Source of the DNA: Sphaerochaetaceae bacterium
Lineage (GTDB): Bacteria; Spirochaetota; Spirochaetia; Sphaerochaetales; Sphaerochaetaceae
Reading direction: 5' to 3'
Assembly: GCA_024405015.1 (NCBI GenBank)
Contig: JAKSPE010000008.1
Location: 1-64,000, forward strand
DNA: 64,000 nucleotides
The position numbers and the translations under genes were made by a program. Below the pieces are notes generated by a model. The model did not search any database and was not told where the DNA came from. It worked only from the letters and a program-made list of their open reading frames with translations. Within the stretch, counting starts at the first letter, position 1. Every line of letters begins with the position of its first letter. This document shows positions 27,862 to 36,953 of this stretch, in pieces.

Positions 27862-27891
27862 GTAGTAAGTTGTAAAATTCTTTACAGCTGA

Positions 27892-29454
27892 TTACTTAGC
27901 CATGTAAGCATCGTAAGCTCTCTGGTAGATGGCAACTGCCTCTTCCAGACCGAAAGCCTTGATCTGTGCCTGGTAATCTGCGAAGGACTTCTCGTTGAGC
28001 TCGAGAGCGCCTGTGATGAACTTTGTCTCCATCTCATCTGCGAATGTGTTGACCTTGTTCAGGATGGAAGCAGCCATTGTAGCATCATCAGAGGAGATTG
28101 TTACAGGTGGCATGATGTACTTACCGTAGTCAGTCTGTGCCCACATGGAGAGAGCTGCGTTCTGCTCTGCTGTGTCATAGTACTGCTCGAGGTATCTTGG
28201 ATCCTGGATCATTGCACCGTTTGTTGTGCTTCTCATGTACTTAGCCATGACCTGAGACTTTGTGAGACCATCTGGGTTGTTGTTGACATAGTCTGTGTAA
28301 GTTGGGTAGCCATTGACCATCTCATATGTGAGACCTTCGATACCGAAGTTAGCAAGGAGGTGACCCTCTTCACCGTAAGCATAGTCAAGAAGCTTTGCAG
28401 CAGCCTCAACGTTCTTGCAGCTTGTTGTGATAGCAGCAGCACAAGAAGCGCTTGTGTCGAAGACTGTGTTCATCTTAGCGAACTTGGAATTTGTGCCAGC
28501 AACTGCTGTGAGTGGCTTTGCAGAAGAGATCTCTGCACCCTCGATGGAAGCGACAGCTGTTCCGATAAGGCTACCAGGAGCATAACCGATAACGATCTGG
28601 CCGCTGAGGAGCTTGGACTGGAGAGCGCTCTTGTTGAGAGACATGTAGTCCTGATCAAGGAGACCCTCGGAGTAGATCTTGTGGAGGAACTCAAGGTAAG
28701 CATATCTGTTTGCCTCGAGGTAACCGTGCTTTGCAACACCATTGTCAACATAGAAGCTGTCCCATGAATCGAATGCAGGAGCGAAGACTCTGTTGATGTG
28801 GTCTGGTCTGATTGCGATTGGGATCATGTCTGGGTAAGCAGCCTTGAGACCTGTGAGGATTGTGTAAAGCTCAGCAGCTGTCTCAGCAGTCTTGTCAAAT
28901 CCAGCAGCCTTCAGGAGGTCCATTCTGTAGATGATACCTTCGGAGAAGAGAAGACCGTTGTTCTCATAGTTGAATCCTCTGAAGAATGGGAAGCAGTAGT
29001 ATGTGCCATCATCTGTGGAGCATTCCTTTGCGATGTCTGGATTCTCTGCGAGGTACTTGGAGATGTTTGGACAGTACTTCTCGAAGATGTCGTTGAGTGG
29101 GATGATGATACCATCGTCGATAGCAGCCTGAGGACCGCCGACGTAGGATGCCCACTTGTACTCAACGATATCTGGAAGATCTGTTGAGAGAAGAAGAAGG
29201 TTGAAACCCTCTGACAGAACCTTGTTGTCAGCAGCAACATGCTGGAACTCGATTTCTGTGTTTGTTCTTGCCATGACTTCCTGCCAGTATGGAAGTTCGG
29301 AGAAGTCATTAGCGGTGATAGCAGCATTCATTGGTGCCCAGTAGCTAAGCTTTGCTGGTCCCTTGTTTGCTGAAGCGGCTTCCTGTGCAGCCTGTGCGAA
29401 GACAGGAAGTGCAATCATGAAAATTGCGAGGACGATAAGAAGTGCTTTCTTCAT
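27892..29454 (-). CDS. LplA-like extracellular solute-binding protein
   Basis: The 520-residue periplasmic binding component of the LplABC-type sugar importer, encoded with the two permeases near 33-34 kb. A signal peptide (MKKALLIVLAIFMIALPVFA) precedes a long mature domain with the WAPMNA and TDLPDI-type strands of family 1 carbohydrate-binding proteins. No lipobox Cys is present. ATG 29454 follows AAGGAG and overlaps the preceding Gfo/Idh/MocA stop codon (ATGA). The locus has no ATPase gene; systems of this kind usually borrow a shared MsmX-like ATPase. The ligand is probably an acidic or modified oligosaccharide, inferred from the lyase. Confidence 0.92.
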   Translation of the reverse strand: MKKALLIVLAIFMIALPVFAQAAQEAASANKGPAKLSYWAPMNAAITANDFSELPYWQEVMARTNTEIEFQHVAADNKVLSEGFNLLLLSTDLPDIVEYKWASYVGGPQAAIDDGIIIPLNDIFEKYCPNISKYLAENPDIAKECSTDDGTYYCFPFFRGFNYENNGLLFSEGIIYRMDLLKAAGFDKTAETAAELYTILTGLKAAYPDMIPIAIRPDHINRVFAPAFDSWDSFYVDNGVAKHGYLEANRYAYLEFLHKIYSEGLLDQDYMSLNKSALQSKLLSGQIVIGYAPGSLIGTAVASIEGAEISSAKPLTAVAGTNSKFAKMNTVFDTSASCAAAITTSCKNVEAAAKLLDYAYGEEGHLLANFGIEGLTYEMVNGYPTYTDYVNNNPDGLTKSQVMAKYMRSTTNGAMIQDPRYLEQYYDTAEQNAALSMWAQTDYGKYIMPPVTISSDDATMAASILNKVNTFADEMETKFITGALELNEKSFADYQAQIKAFGLEEAVAIYQRAYDAYMAK

Positions 29455-30611
29455 TTTATACTCCTTTTTTTGGTTTCCCAATTAATTAGGTTCAAATCAA
29501 TGCTCCAGTCCTTGTAGGCGTCCTGGAGAGCCTTTCCCATACCTGGGACGGTGTAATAGATGCTGTCCTTGTCATCCTTGCGGGCCTGAGCACAATCGGT
29601 GTAATCGATAACACCCTTCTCCTGTGCCATGAGAACCGCATGGGTATGCTCCCGGGAAGTGCGAAGCGTACAGGATGGAGTTCTACCCTCCTGCACACAG
29701 CGAACAGACTCCCAAAGCTTTTCCAGCCTTTCGCCCTTGTCCATCTTGGAGTAGTCAATGGTTTTACCGTCAGCAGTGTGACCGACAAAACCGTTGGAAA
29801 CTTCCTCGATGTAGCCACCATCGAACTCATAAATGCTGTCAGGACCGACCTTTACCTCATCCACTGCATGAGAGGAATAGTAGTAAAGTTCTACCCCATC
29901 CACAGTTGTGAATTTCAAAATGGCGGTATCGCAGTTGGTGATGGTAGGTCGAACGCGAATCAGACTTCCCTCCACCTTGCAGCTGGTTGCGCTGGCATCC
30001 ATATCCTTGCCAAGAAGGTAGACCATGTTCTGGTACTGGTGAGCACAGGCATTTGTGAATGGAGAGTCAAACACCTTCTCGCCATGGCACAGAAGTGCTC
30101 CAGCCCAGTTGGATCTGTTGTAGTAGACATCGTTTCTTCTCATGAGACGGATGGTCTTGAAGCGAGTCGGCTTTCCATAGACGCCACAAAGGATATCCTG
30201 CTTCATGGCAATGACATCTCGGGAGAAACACAGCTGGTAACCGACAGCGACAAACAGACCGGTTTCACGGCTCTTTGCCTCCATGGCATCAATCTGGGAC
30301 TCGTCAAAGCACACAGGCTTTTCGGTCAGGACGTTGCTACCCTTTTCCAGAGCCAACATCACATATGGATAATGGGTATGGATCGGTGATGAGATGATGG
30401 TAAGGTCGACAGAGTTCTGAGCAAAGAACTCCTCAGGAGATCCGAATAGTGGGATTCCCTTTGCCACAACCTCTTCATAGAGCGGACTCTTGGAAGCAAA
30501 CGGATCTGCAATGGCGACAAGTTCAGAGCCAAGGACATCCCGTGTCAGATATTCCTTGACGTAGTTCTCGCCGTAACCACCCATTCCGCAAAGAAGGACT
30601 CGAACTGCCAT
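29451..30611 (-). CDS. Gfo/Idh/MocA family oxidoreductase (first of the locus, divergent)
   Basis: A 386-residue oxidoreductase. It has MAVRVLLCGMGGYGEN at the N-terminus (nucleotide binding) and VLTEKPVCFD (EKP motif), but the central region reads NACAHQYQNMVYLLG instead of the usual DxGxHxxD-like stretch. It is longer and more diverged than its two relatives in the locus. ATG 30611 follows GAGGAG; the few upstream codons belong to the preceding gene's end. It overlaps the binding-protein gene by 4 bp. A different substrate from the other two is likely. Confidence 0.9.
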   Translation of the reverse strand: MAVRVLLCGMGGYGENYVKEYLTRDVLGSELVAIADPFASKSPLYEEVVAKGIPLFGSPEEFFAQNSVDLTIISSPIHTHYPYVMLALEKGSNVLTEKPVCFDESQIDAMEAKSRETGLFVAVGYQLCFSRDVIAMKQDILCGVYGKPTRFKTIRLMRRNDVYYNRSNWAGALLCHGEKVFDSPFTNACAHQYQNMVYLLGKDMDASATSCKVEGSLIRVRPTITNCDTAILKFTTVDGVELYYYSSHAVDEVKVGPDSIYEFDGGYIEEVSNGFVGHTADGKTIDYSKMDKGERLEKLWESVRCVQEGRTPSCTLRTSREHTHAVLMAQEKGVIDYTDCAQARKDDKDSIYYTVPGMGKALQDAYKDWSIDLNLINWETKKRSIK

Positions 30612-30612
30612 C

Positions 30613-31842
30613 TTACAGCTCCTCAAAGGCAGACTTCAGAATGCCACCGGCATCGACCTCGAGGGCCTTTGTCGGACAGACCTGGAAGCAGTAGCCGCAA
30701 CCGATACAGTTTTCGGTCTTGTGGGCCTTCTTACCATCCAGCTGAACACCCTTGTACCAGCAGACATCCTGGCAGCGGCCACAGCCGATACACTTGTCCT
30801 GGTCGACATCACGAAGGCGATAAGCCTCGCCCAACATATTCTGTCTTTTGGCTGCGAATTCGCTTGGCATGTTAAAGAGCTTGAGAGCCTCGCCCTGAAG
30901 CTGCTTGACGGACTCATAACCGTTCTGGTCCATCCAGTCGGAACACTGCTTGATGATGCGCTCACAGACCTTGATTCCACCAGAGCATGCAATGGCACCA
31001 AGCTGGACCATCTCAGCACCAGCCATGATGAATCGAAGAGCCTGATCATAGGAGAAGACGCCACCACCGGCATACATCGGAATGGTGATACCACGAGAAC
31101 GTGCATCGGCAATCTCAAAACAGACAAGTGGGTTTGCCTGTGTTCCGCCATAACCAGCACCTGGTCTTGGCTGTGTTCTCTGCCAATCAAGGTCAAAATA
31201 GAAGGCCTTCCAGCGGGCGGTAGGACCAACGGCATCGGCACCAGCGGCAATGGCGTGGCGCATGCTTGTCAGGCAGTCACAATCCTCGATTGCAAGCTTT
31301 ACCATGACAGGTGTGCCTGGAACGGCAGCCTTGATCATTTTGGTGCAGGTCTCGACCAGCTGATAGTAGTTGAACTGTCTGTCAGAGGCAGTAGCGACAC
31401 CTGGTGTGTTGAAGTGAAGCTCAATGGCATCGGCGCCGGCACGCACCACTTCCTGAGCCTCTGTAACCCATCGCTTTTTCCAATCTGGATACTTTTCAAT
31501 ATCATGATAGTGGCCGACAGATGCCCAAAGCTTTGTCTCTGGGTACATGTCACGACGAGCACGTCTGACCTCTTCACAGTACTCATCCAGAGAACTGATC
31601 TTGTCAGGGCACTGTCTGCCGACAGCATGGGAATGGAAGGCTGGCTGTCCCTTCAGAACAGCATCAAAGGAAGGATAGAAATATCCACCACCGCCCATGC
31701 CATGACCGAAGTTTCTCATTGTGATGGCACCTGGCTTGCAGGCGGAACTCTTGATTACGTTATCAGCACCTCTGGTTGCAGGACTGGATGCAATCACAAA
31801 CGGATTGATCATATCAAAGCAATCAACATGCATATCTGCCAT
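30613..31842 (-). CDS. PreA-like dihydroorotate dehydrogenase/ferredoxin fusion
   Basis: A 409-residue FMN TIM-barrel of the dihydroorotate/dihydropyrimidine dehydrogenase type fused to a C-terminal two-cluster ferredoxin. Cluster ligands are C351/C354/C357/C361 and C379/C382/C385/C389 (CIGCGRCQDVC and CIGCGYCFQVCP). Known relatives (PreA) reduce the C=C bond of uracil/thymine with a PreT partner. Here there is no PreT or pyrimidine gene; the gene sits between a sugar isomerase and a Gfo/Idh/MocA oxidoreductase and is tightly packed (1-2 bp gaps). It may instead reduce an unsaturated sugar or aromatic aglycone using ferredoxin electrons; that is inference. Confidence 0.88.
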   Translation of the reverse strand: MADMHVDCFDMINPFVIASSPATRGADNVIKSSACKPGAITMRNFGHGMGGGGYFYPSFDAVLKGQPAFHSHAVGRQCPDKISSLDEYCEEVRRARRDMYPETKLWASVGHYHDIEKYPDWKKRWVTEAQEVVRAGADAIELHFNTPGVATASDRQFNYYQLVETCTKMIKAAVPGTPVMVKLAIEDCDCLTSMRHAIAAGADAVGPTARWKAFYFDLDWQRTQPRPGAGYGGTQANPLVCFEIADARSRGITIPMYAGGGVFSYDQALRFIMAGAEMVQLGAIACSGGIKVCERIIKQCSDWMDQNGYESVKQLQGEALKLFNMPSEFAAKRQNMLGEAYRLRDVDQDKCIGCGRCQDVCWYKGVQLDGKKAHKTENCIGCGYCFQVCPTKALEVDAGGILKSAFEEL

Positions 31843-31843
31843 A

Positions 31844-32593
31844 TCATTCTCCTACGTTGAGAAGTCCCTTCAGGACCTCTGCGTCCATATTGAACTGCTC
31901 TACAGTGTCGCCTTTGACGAACTCCATGAGAGCGTAATATCTCTTTTCTCCATCAAGCATTGAGAAGTATTTTTTCCAATGCTCGACACCTTCTGAAAAA
32001 GGTCTTCTTCCGGTTTCATCCCAGTAGTACACATGCAGGTACGACAAGAACGGGACAATCTGGGAAAGACCCTCTGCCCTCTCTTCAAACGAAAGGGCCT
32101 GTGTTGGCTGCCACAGAGTTCGAAGATACGGACTATCGATCTGTGTCAGCACATCAAATCCGGACTGGTTCTCATCGGTGAGTGTGTTCTTGTGCCACTC
32201 AAGATTCAGGACAACCTTGTAGTCCTTTGCAATCTCCACCGCTTTGGCAAGCTCTGCCATCAGAGCATCTCGCTCCGAGGCCTCAAGCTCCGCCGAAGGC
32301 TTGCTTCCAGCCCAGATACGCATACCTGTTGCACCAAGGGCACAGCAGGTATCCAAAGATGGACGGATATCCATATCCTGTCCAAGTCTGTAGTAGGAAC
32401 CGTAACCTGCCATCTCAAGGCCCGCATCCGCTGTCTTCTGACGTACCGAAGAGGCAAAAGCCACATCCCCTTTTGGAATGTGATGGTTTTCGCTCCACTC
32501 AATGGCCTTAAGACCTGCAGATGTGGTAATGGCAAGGGTCTCCTCGACCGGATGTCCCTTGAATGTGGCGCTTACGATTCCTGGAACAATCAT
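31844..32593 (-). CDS. Sugar isomerase/epimerase, TIM barrel (altered metal site)
   Basis: A 249-residue AP-endonuclease-2-type barrel. E in VVLNLEWHKN, H in YLHVYYWDE and E in ALMEFVKGD match three of the four usual metal-ligand positions, but the strand that normally supplies Asp reads TLWQPTQ. The protein may therefore use a different metal set or a non-epimerase chemistry. ATG 32593 lies two bases past the permease stop and follows AAAGGG. It is followed one base later by the PreA-like gene, implying linked functions. Confidence 0.85.
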   Translation of the reverse strand: MIVPGIVSATFKGHPVEETLAITTSAGLKAIEWSENHHIPKGDVAFASSVRQKTADAGLEMAGYGSYYRLGQDMDIRPSLDTCCALGATGMRIWAGSKPSAELEASERDALMAELAKAVEIAKDYKVVLNLEWHKNTLTDENQSGFDVLTQIDSPYLRTLWQPTQALSFEERAEGLSQIVPFLSYLHVYYWDETGRRPFSEGVEHWKKYFSMLDGEKRYYALMEFVKGDTVEQFNMDAEVLKGLLNVGE

Positions 32594-32595
32594 GA

Positions 32596-33474
32596 TCAAC
32601 CCTTTACAGCACCAACCATGACGCCCTTGACGAAGTACTTCTGCAAGAACGGATAGACGGCAAGAATTGGAACGGTAGCAACAACGATGGTTGCGTACTT
32701 GACGGCATCAGAAGACAGGGCAAGAGCATCTCTTGTTCCACTTGTCATAACCTGTGTATCGTCCTGAATCAGAATCATTCTGAGGATGTACTGCAGTGGG
32801 TACATTTCCTTCTTCTTCAGGTAGATCATTGCTGGGAACCATGAGTTCCAGTGGGATACTGCATAGTAAAGTGTTATGACAGCAATAGATGCCTTTGTAA
32901 CTGGAACCATGATGGCAGTCAGGATTCTACCGTGACCTGCACCATCGATCATGGCACTTTCCGGCAAGGATTCAGGAACTCCAGCCATTGCGGTTCTAAG
33001 AACGACAAGGTTGAAGGTATTGACGGCACCAGGAAGAATCAGAGCTGCTCTGTGACCTACCAGTCCAAGCTTGTTGACGATGAGGTAGGAAGGAATCGTT
33101 CCACCCTGGAAGTACATGGTGAAGACAACCAGAACAGTGAAGATCTTGATGAGTCTTGGTCCCTTTCTGGAAAGGACATAGGCTGCAATGATGGTAAGAG
33201 CCAGGTTCAGGGATGTTCCGACAAGAACAACGAAGATGGTGTTCAGGTAACCGGTCAGGATGTTCGGATTCTTGAAGACCATCTGGTAATTGAAGATGGT
33301 GCTCTTGATTGGATGCCAGTACAGACCTGTATGCTTCATGACCTCAACAGGGTCAGAGAAGGATGCGAACACGATGCTGAGAAGAGGAATGATGACAGCA
33401 AGGGAAAGAAGAAGTGTCACGACGACAACAAAAGCGTGGAAAACCTGTTCACCAACTGTATATTTGACTTTCAT
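32596..33474 (-). CDS. LplC/YtcP-like sugar ABC transporter permease
   Basis: A 292-residue inner-membrane permease with six hydrophobic segments and the ABC coupling loop (ESAMIDGAGHGRILTAIMVP). It ends in the KGVMVGAVKG tail characteristic of LplC/YtcP-type subunits of oligosaccharide importers. ATG 33474 follows GGGAGGTG. It lies 15 bp downstream of the LplB-type gene and would form the transmembrane pore with it. Confidence 0.94.
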   Translation of the reverse strand: MKVKYTVGEQVFHAFVVVVTLLLSLAVIIPLLSIVFASFSDPVEVMKHTGLYWHPIKSTIFNYQMVFKNPNILTGYLNTIFVVLVGTSLNLALTIIAAYVLSRKGPRLIKIFTVLVVFTMYFQGGTIPSYLIVNKLGLVGHRAALILPGAVNTFNLVVLRTAMAGVPESLPESAMIDGAGHGRILTAIMVPVTKASIAVITLYYAVSHWNSWFPAMIYLKKKEMYPLQYILRMILIQDDTQVMTSGTRDALALSSDAVKYATIVVATVPILAVYPFLQKYFVKGVMVGAVKG

Positions 33475-33489
33475 CTGCACACCTCCCTA

Positions 33490-34452
33490 TCACCAAAGTC
33501 CGGAACCGGTCAGCTTGTTGGAGATCTTGTTTGTGGTCCAGACAAGAAGGAAGCTGACGACTGAGTTGAACATTCCGACAGCTGCGGCATAGGAATAGTT
33601 CATATTCAAAAGACCTTCTCTATAAACATAGGTGTTGATGACATCAGCAACCTCGTAAGTCAGAGGATTGTACATGAGAATGATCTTCTCATAACCGACG
33701 TTGAACATCTTACCAACCTGAAGGATCAGCATGACGACGATGGTTGGAAGCAGGCATGGCAAGGTGACGGACCAAAGCTGTCTGAGCTTACCGGCACCAT
33801 CGATCTTTGCGGCTTCGTAAAGCTGTTGGTCAATGGCAAGCAGAGCGGCAAGGTAAACGATGGAGTTCCAACCGATGTTCTGCCAGATACCGGAGATGAT
33901 ATACAGAGGCAGGAAGAACCTTGGCTCGTTGAGCATGGTGGTTGGCTTGAAGCCGAAATGGGAAAGGAAATTGGTGATTGCACCAGTTCGGCTAGTAAGG
34001 TCCATCATGATGGAAGTGACGACGACAATGGATACAAAGTGAGGAATGTATGTGATTGTCTGAACGGCCTTGGAGTATCGCTTGGAGCGAAGCTCACTGA
34101 TGAAGATTGCAAGAATGATAGGACATGGGAAGCTGAACAACAGATTGAATACGGAGATTCGGATTGTGTTGGTCAGAGTTCTCTTGAAGTAATAGTCCTT
34201 GAAGAAATTCTTGAAATGCGTAAAGCCGACGAACTTGGAGCCGAAGAATCCGAGTCTTGGCTTGAAGTTCTCAAAGGCAATGATAAGACCGAACATTGGT
34301 CCGTACTGGAAAATGATGTAATAGACAAGGACAGGGATGAACAGGAAGTATAATGAACGATACCTTCTCCAGTCCTTTGTCATTTTCTCCTTCAGGGTAA
34401 GATCCATAGCTGGATCGATCTGAAGCTCTGTTTTGCGCTGTTTCTTTTTCAT
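33490..34452 (-). CDS. LplB-like sugar ABC transporter permease
   Basis: A 320-residue permease and the first gene of the minus-strand catabolic operon. After a basic, charged N-terminus of ~45 residues come six hydrophobic segments; the coupling loop is YEAAKIDGAGKLRQLWSVTLP. It ends in the NxLTGSGLW tail typical of LplB. Partner of the LplC-type subunit and the solute-binding protein. The divergent intergenic region upstream (34453-34691) contains a perfect inverted repeat that may be the regulator site. Confidence 0.94.
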   Translation of the reverse strand: MKKKQRKTELQIDPAMDLTLKEKMTKDWRRYRSLYFLFIPVLVYYIIFQYGPMFGLIIAFENFKPRLGFFGSKFVGFTHFKNFFKDYYFKRTLTNTIRISVFNLLFSFPCPIILAIFISELRSKRYSKAVQTITYIPHFVSIVVVTSIMMDLTSRTGAITNFLSHFGFKPTTMLNEPRFFLPLYIISGIWQNIGWNSIVYLAALLAIDQQLYEAAKIDGAGKLRQLWSVTLPCLLPTIVVMLILQVGKMFNVGYEKIILMYNPLTYEVADVINTYVYREGLLNMNYSYAAAVGMFNSVVSFLLVWTTNKISNKLTGSGLW

Positions 34453-34498
34453 GGCAAACCACCCTTGTGAGCTTAGTATGTATGATGCCAGTTATGAA

Positions 34499-34535
34499 AA
34501 AAATTGACAAAAAAAGTTTGGATGTGTCAATTTTT
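34499..34535. promoter_or_regulatory. Perfect 11-bp inverted repeat in the divergent promoter region
   Basis: AAAAATTGACA (34499-34509) and TGTCAATTTTT (34525-34535) separated by 15 bases. Each arm contains TTGACA, readable as a -35 box on both strands, though no good -10 box lies at 17 bp. It is 47 bp upstream of the lplB-type start and ~157 bp upstream of GH43. A candidate operator for the AraC-type regulator or a shared promoter core. The rest of the 34453-34691 gap shows no other clear element. Confidence 0.5.
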
Positions 34536-34691
34536 GACTGGTATAGCAGTGGGTTTTTCTACTATAAATCAGTCCATTTCCTTTTTACAACTACATTTGC
34601 ATACATTTTACACAAAAATGGGTTACCAAATAAAAAATGACAGCAAAACTTAACAGGTTATTTTTCCCATACTTGGTGCCATAATTGGGCC

Positions 34692-36176
34692 ATGTACAGA
34701 AATCCAGTCATTCCAGGCTTCGCACCAGACCCTTCCATCACCTATTGGAACGGTCACTATTACCTCGTAACCTCCACATTTGAGTACTTCCCAGGAGTAT
34801 CGCTCTGGACAAGTGACAATCTGGTGGACTGGACCTCAAAAGGCGCGGTTCTGACACGAACCAGCCAGCTGGACCTCTCCGGTGCTGCCTCCAGTTCCGG
34901 CCTTTATGCCGCATCCATCCGCGTCAATGCCAACGGCCGTTTCTATATGGTCACCACCAACAAGTATACCCACGAGAACTTCATCTGCCACACCGATGAC
35001 ATCGACGGTCCATGGTCCGAGATCAGCTTCATCGCCAAGGATGGCATAGACCCTTCCCTGCTGTTCTTGTCGGACGGAAGATGTTTCTACACGTCCAACG
35101 GCAGCGTGGATGGTGTTCGTGGCATCAAAGGTGCATTCATCAATCCAGATACCGGAGAGCTTTTGGAGGATTTTCACCTACTTTCCACAGGCCTTAACGG
35201 ACATGCCACGGAAGGCCCGCACATTTACGAAAAGGACGGCTGGTACTATCTGATGTTCGCAGAAGGTGGCACAGGCTATGGCCATTACGAGGCAATCCTC
35301 AGAAGCAAAGACATCCATGGCCCTTATGAGAACCTGGATGGAAATCCAGTGATTCTGTCCCATGTGCCTCGCAAAGGACATCCGATTCAGGCCACAGGTC
35401 ATGCAGATCTCATCCAGACTCCAAACGGAGACTGGTATGCTGTGTTCTTGGGCATCCGCGTAAAGCCACGCCCACTTCTTCATCATCTTGGCCGCGAAAC
35501 CTTCCTTGCCAAAGTGAGTTGGGAAAACGGATGGCCAATGGTGGGAGATCATGGCTTTGTGGAGCTGGAGAATGCAGAAGGACCAGAGCAAAAAGATAGC
35601 AGAGACTACTCTGTCTGTTTTGACCGCACGCTGGAGCACTACCCATACCTGAAAGTCCGCGTTCCAAAGGAAGACTGTTACCAGCTGGACCTCAAAGCAA
35701 AAAGCCTGACTCTGATGGGAGAAGAGCCAATCAACACACCACTTGGACATCCTACCCTTCTTGCCTTCCGACAAAAGGGTCTTAACGAGTCCATGAAGGC
35801 AACTTTGGACCAGACAAAACTGGAAGGCACAGCTGGAATCGCATCCTGGCTGAGCTGCGACTACCACTACAGACTTCAGGTGACAAAGTCCAAAACCGAA
35901 AATGTAGTATCGCTGATTCGCCATCTACACGACTTTGAGGCCGTGACCGAGCAGATCAGCTTACCAATAGCAGACAGCGTGGAACTTGAAATCCAATCCG
36001 ATGATGAGTTCTACCACTTCTATGCCGATGGACACTTTGTCGGAAAGGCAAGTGTCTACGGTCTTGCAAGCGAAGGTACCATGTACAACACATTCACTGG
36101 TGCCCTCTTTGCAATCTATGCAGAAAACGGAAAGGCAACTTTCCAAAACGAGATACATATGGAGAGCAAACGATGA
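34692..36176 (+). CDS. Glycoside hydrolase family 43 protein (beta-xylosidase/arabinofuranosidase type)
   Basis: A 494-residue five-bladed beta-propeller GH43 enzyme with a C-terminal beta-sandwich. The catalytic triad can be placed: D13 (PGFAPDPSI) as base, D120 (DGIDPSLLF) as pKa modulator and E174 (HATEGPHIYE) as acid. No signal peptide, so it acts on imported oligosaccharides, probably releasing xylose or arabinose side residues. It is the first gene of the plus-strand arm, divergent from the transporter operon. It is coupled to an SDR gene by ATGA overlap. The region before the ATG has only a weak ribosome site. Confidence 0.94.
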   Translation: MYRNPVIPGFAPDPSITYWNGHYYLVTSTFEYFPGVSLWTSDNLVDWTSKGAVLTRTSQLDLSGAASSSGLYAASIRVNANGRFYMVTTNKYTHENFICHTDDIDGPWSEISFIAKDGIDPSLLFLSDGRCFYTSNGSVDGVRGIKGAFINPDTGELLEDFHLLSTGLNGHATEGPHIYEKDGWYYLMFAEGGTGYGHYEAILRSKDIHGPYENLDGNPVILSHVPRKGHPIQATGHADLIQTPNGDWYAVFLGIRVKPRPLLHHLGRETFLAKVSWENGWPMVGDHGFVELENAEGPEQKDSRDYSVCFDRTLEHYPYLKVRVPKEDCYQLDLKAKSLTLMGEEPINTPLGHPTLLAFRQKGLNESMKATLDQTKLEGTAGIASWLSCDYHYRLQVTKSKTENVVSLIRHLHDFEAVTEQISLPIADSVELEIQSDDEFYHFYADGHFVGKASVYGLASEGTMYNTFTGALFAIYAENGKATFQNEIHMESKR

Positions 36177-36943
36177 AAAAGACAGCAATCGTCACAGGTT
36201 CCAGCCGAGGAATCGGCTATGCCATTGCACGTCAGCTCGGACTTGACGGCTTTAACGTGGTCATGGTCGCAACAGGCAGCAAGGAAAAGAATGCTGATGC
36301 AGTGAAAGCCCTGGAGGCCGAAGGAATCACCGTCGGTTATGTGCAGGCCAATGTGGCAGACCACGACGACAGACTTCGCATCGTCAAGGAAGCGGTTGCA
36401 CTGTTCGGAAGAATCGATGTTCTAGTCAACAACGCAGGTGTCGCACCTCTGGTACGTGCCGACCTTCTGGAAATGACCGAAGAGTCCTTTGACCGCGTCA
36501 TCGGCATCAACACCAAGGGAAACATGTTCCTGACACAGGCTGTCGCCAACCAGATGATTTCCCAGGAGCCGATTGAGAAAAACCGCAAGGGTGTCATTGT
36601 GAACATCTCCTCCTGCTCTTCTGTCGTCTCTTCCACAAGCCGTGGCGAGTACTGCGTCTCCAAGGCAGGAATTTCAATGCTTACAACACTTTATGCCGAC
36701 CGTCTTGCCTCTGAGGGAATTCTTGTTCACGAGGTCAGACCAGGTGTGATTGCCACAGACATGACCAGTACCGTCCAAGCAAAGTATGACAAGCTCATTG
36801 CAGACGGCCTGTTCCCTATCGCACGCTGGGGCACACCAGAAGACGTTGCAGGCGCTGTCAGTGCCCTTGTCTCAGACAAGTTCCTTTACACCACAGGAAA
36901 CTACATCGATGTCGATGGTGGCTTCCACATCAAGAAACTTTGA
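36173..36943 (+). CDS. SDR family oxidoreductase (FabG-like)
   Basis: A 256-residue classical short-chain dehydrogenase. Motifs are TGSSRGIGYA for the cofactor, VLVNNAGVAP, VNISSCSS with the active-site Ser and EYCVSKAGI with Tyr-x3-Lys. The fold is FabG-like but the position between GH43 and a flavoprotein gene argues for a sugar, polyol or aglycone alcohol substrate rather than fatty acids. The ATG overlaps the GH43 stop codon and the next ATG lies 10 bp after its stop, so the four plus-strand genes form one operon. Confidence 0.92.
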   Translation: MKKTAIVTGSSRGIGYAIARQLGLDGFNVVMVATGSKEKNADAVKALEAEGITVGYVQANVADHDDRLRIVKEAVALFGRIDVLVNNAGVAPLVRADLLEMTEESFDRVIGINTKGNMFLTQAVANQMISQEPIEKNRKGVIVNISSCSSVVSSTSRGEYCVSKAGISMLTTLYADRLASEGILVHEVRPGVIATDMTSTVQAKYDKLIADGLFPIARWGTPEDVAGAVSALVSDKFLYTTGNYIDVDGGFHIKKL

Positions 36944-36953
36944 GGTTTGGGCG

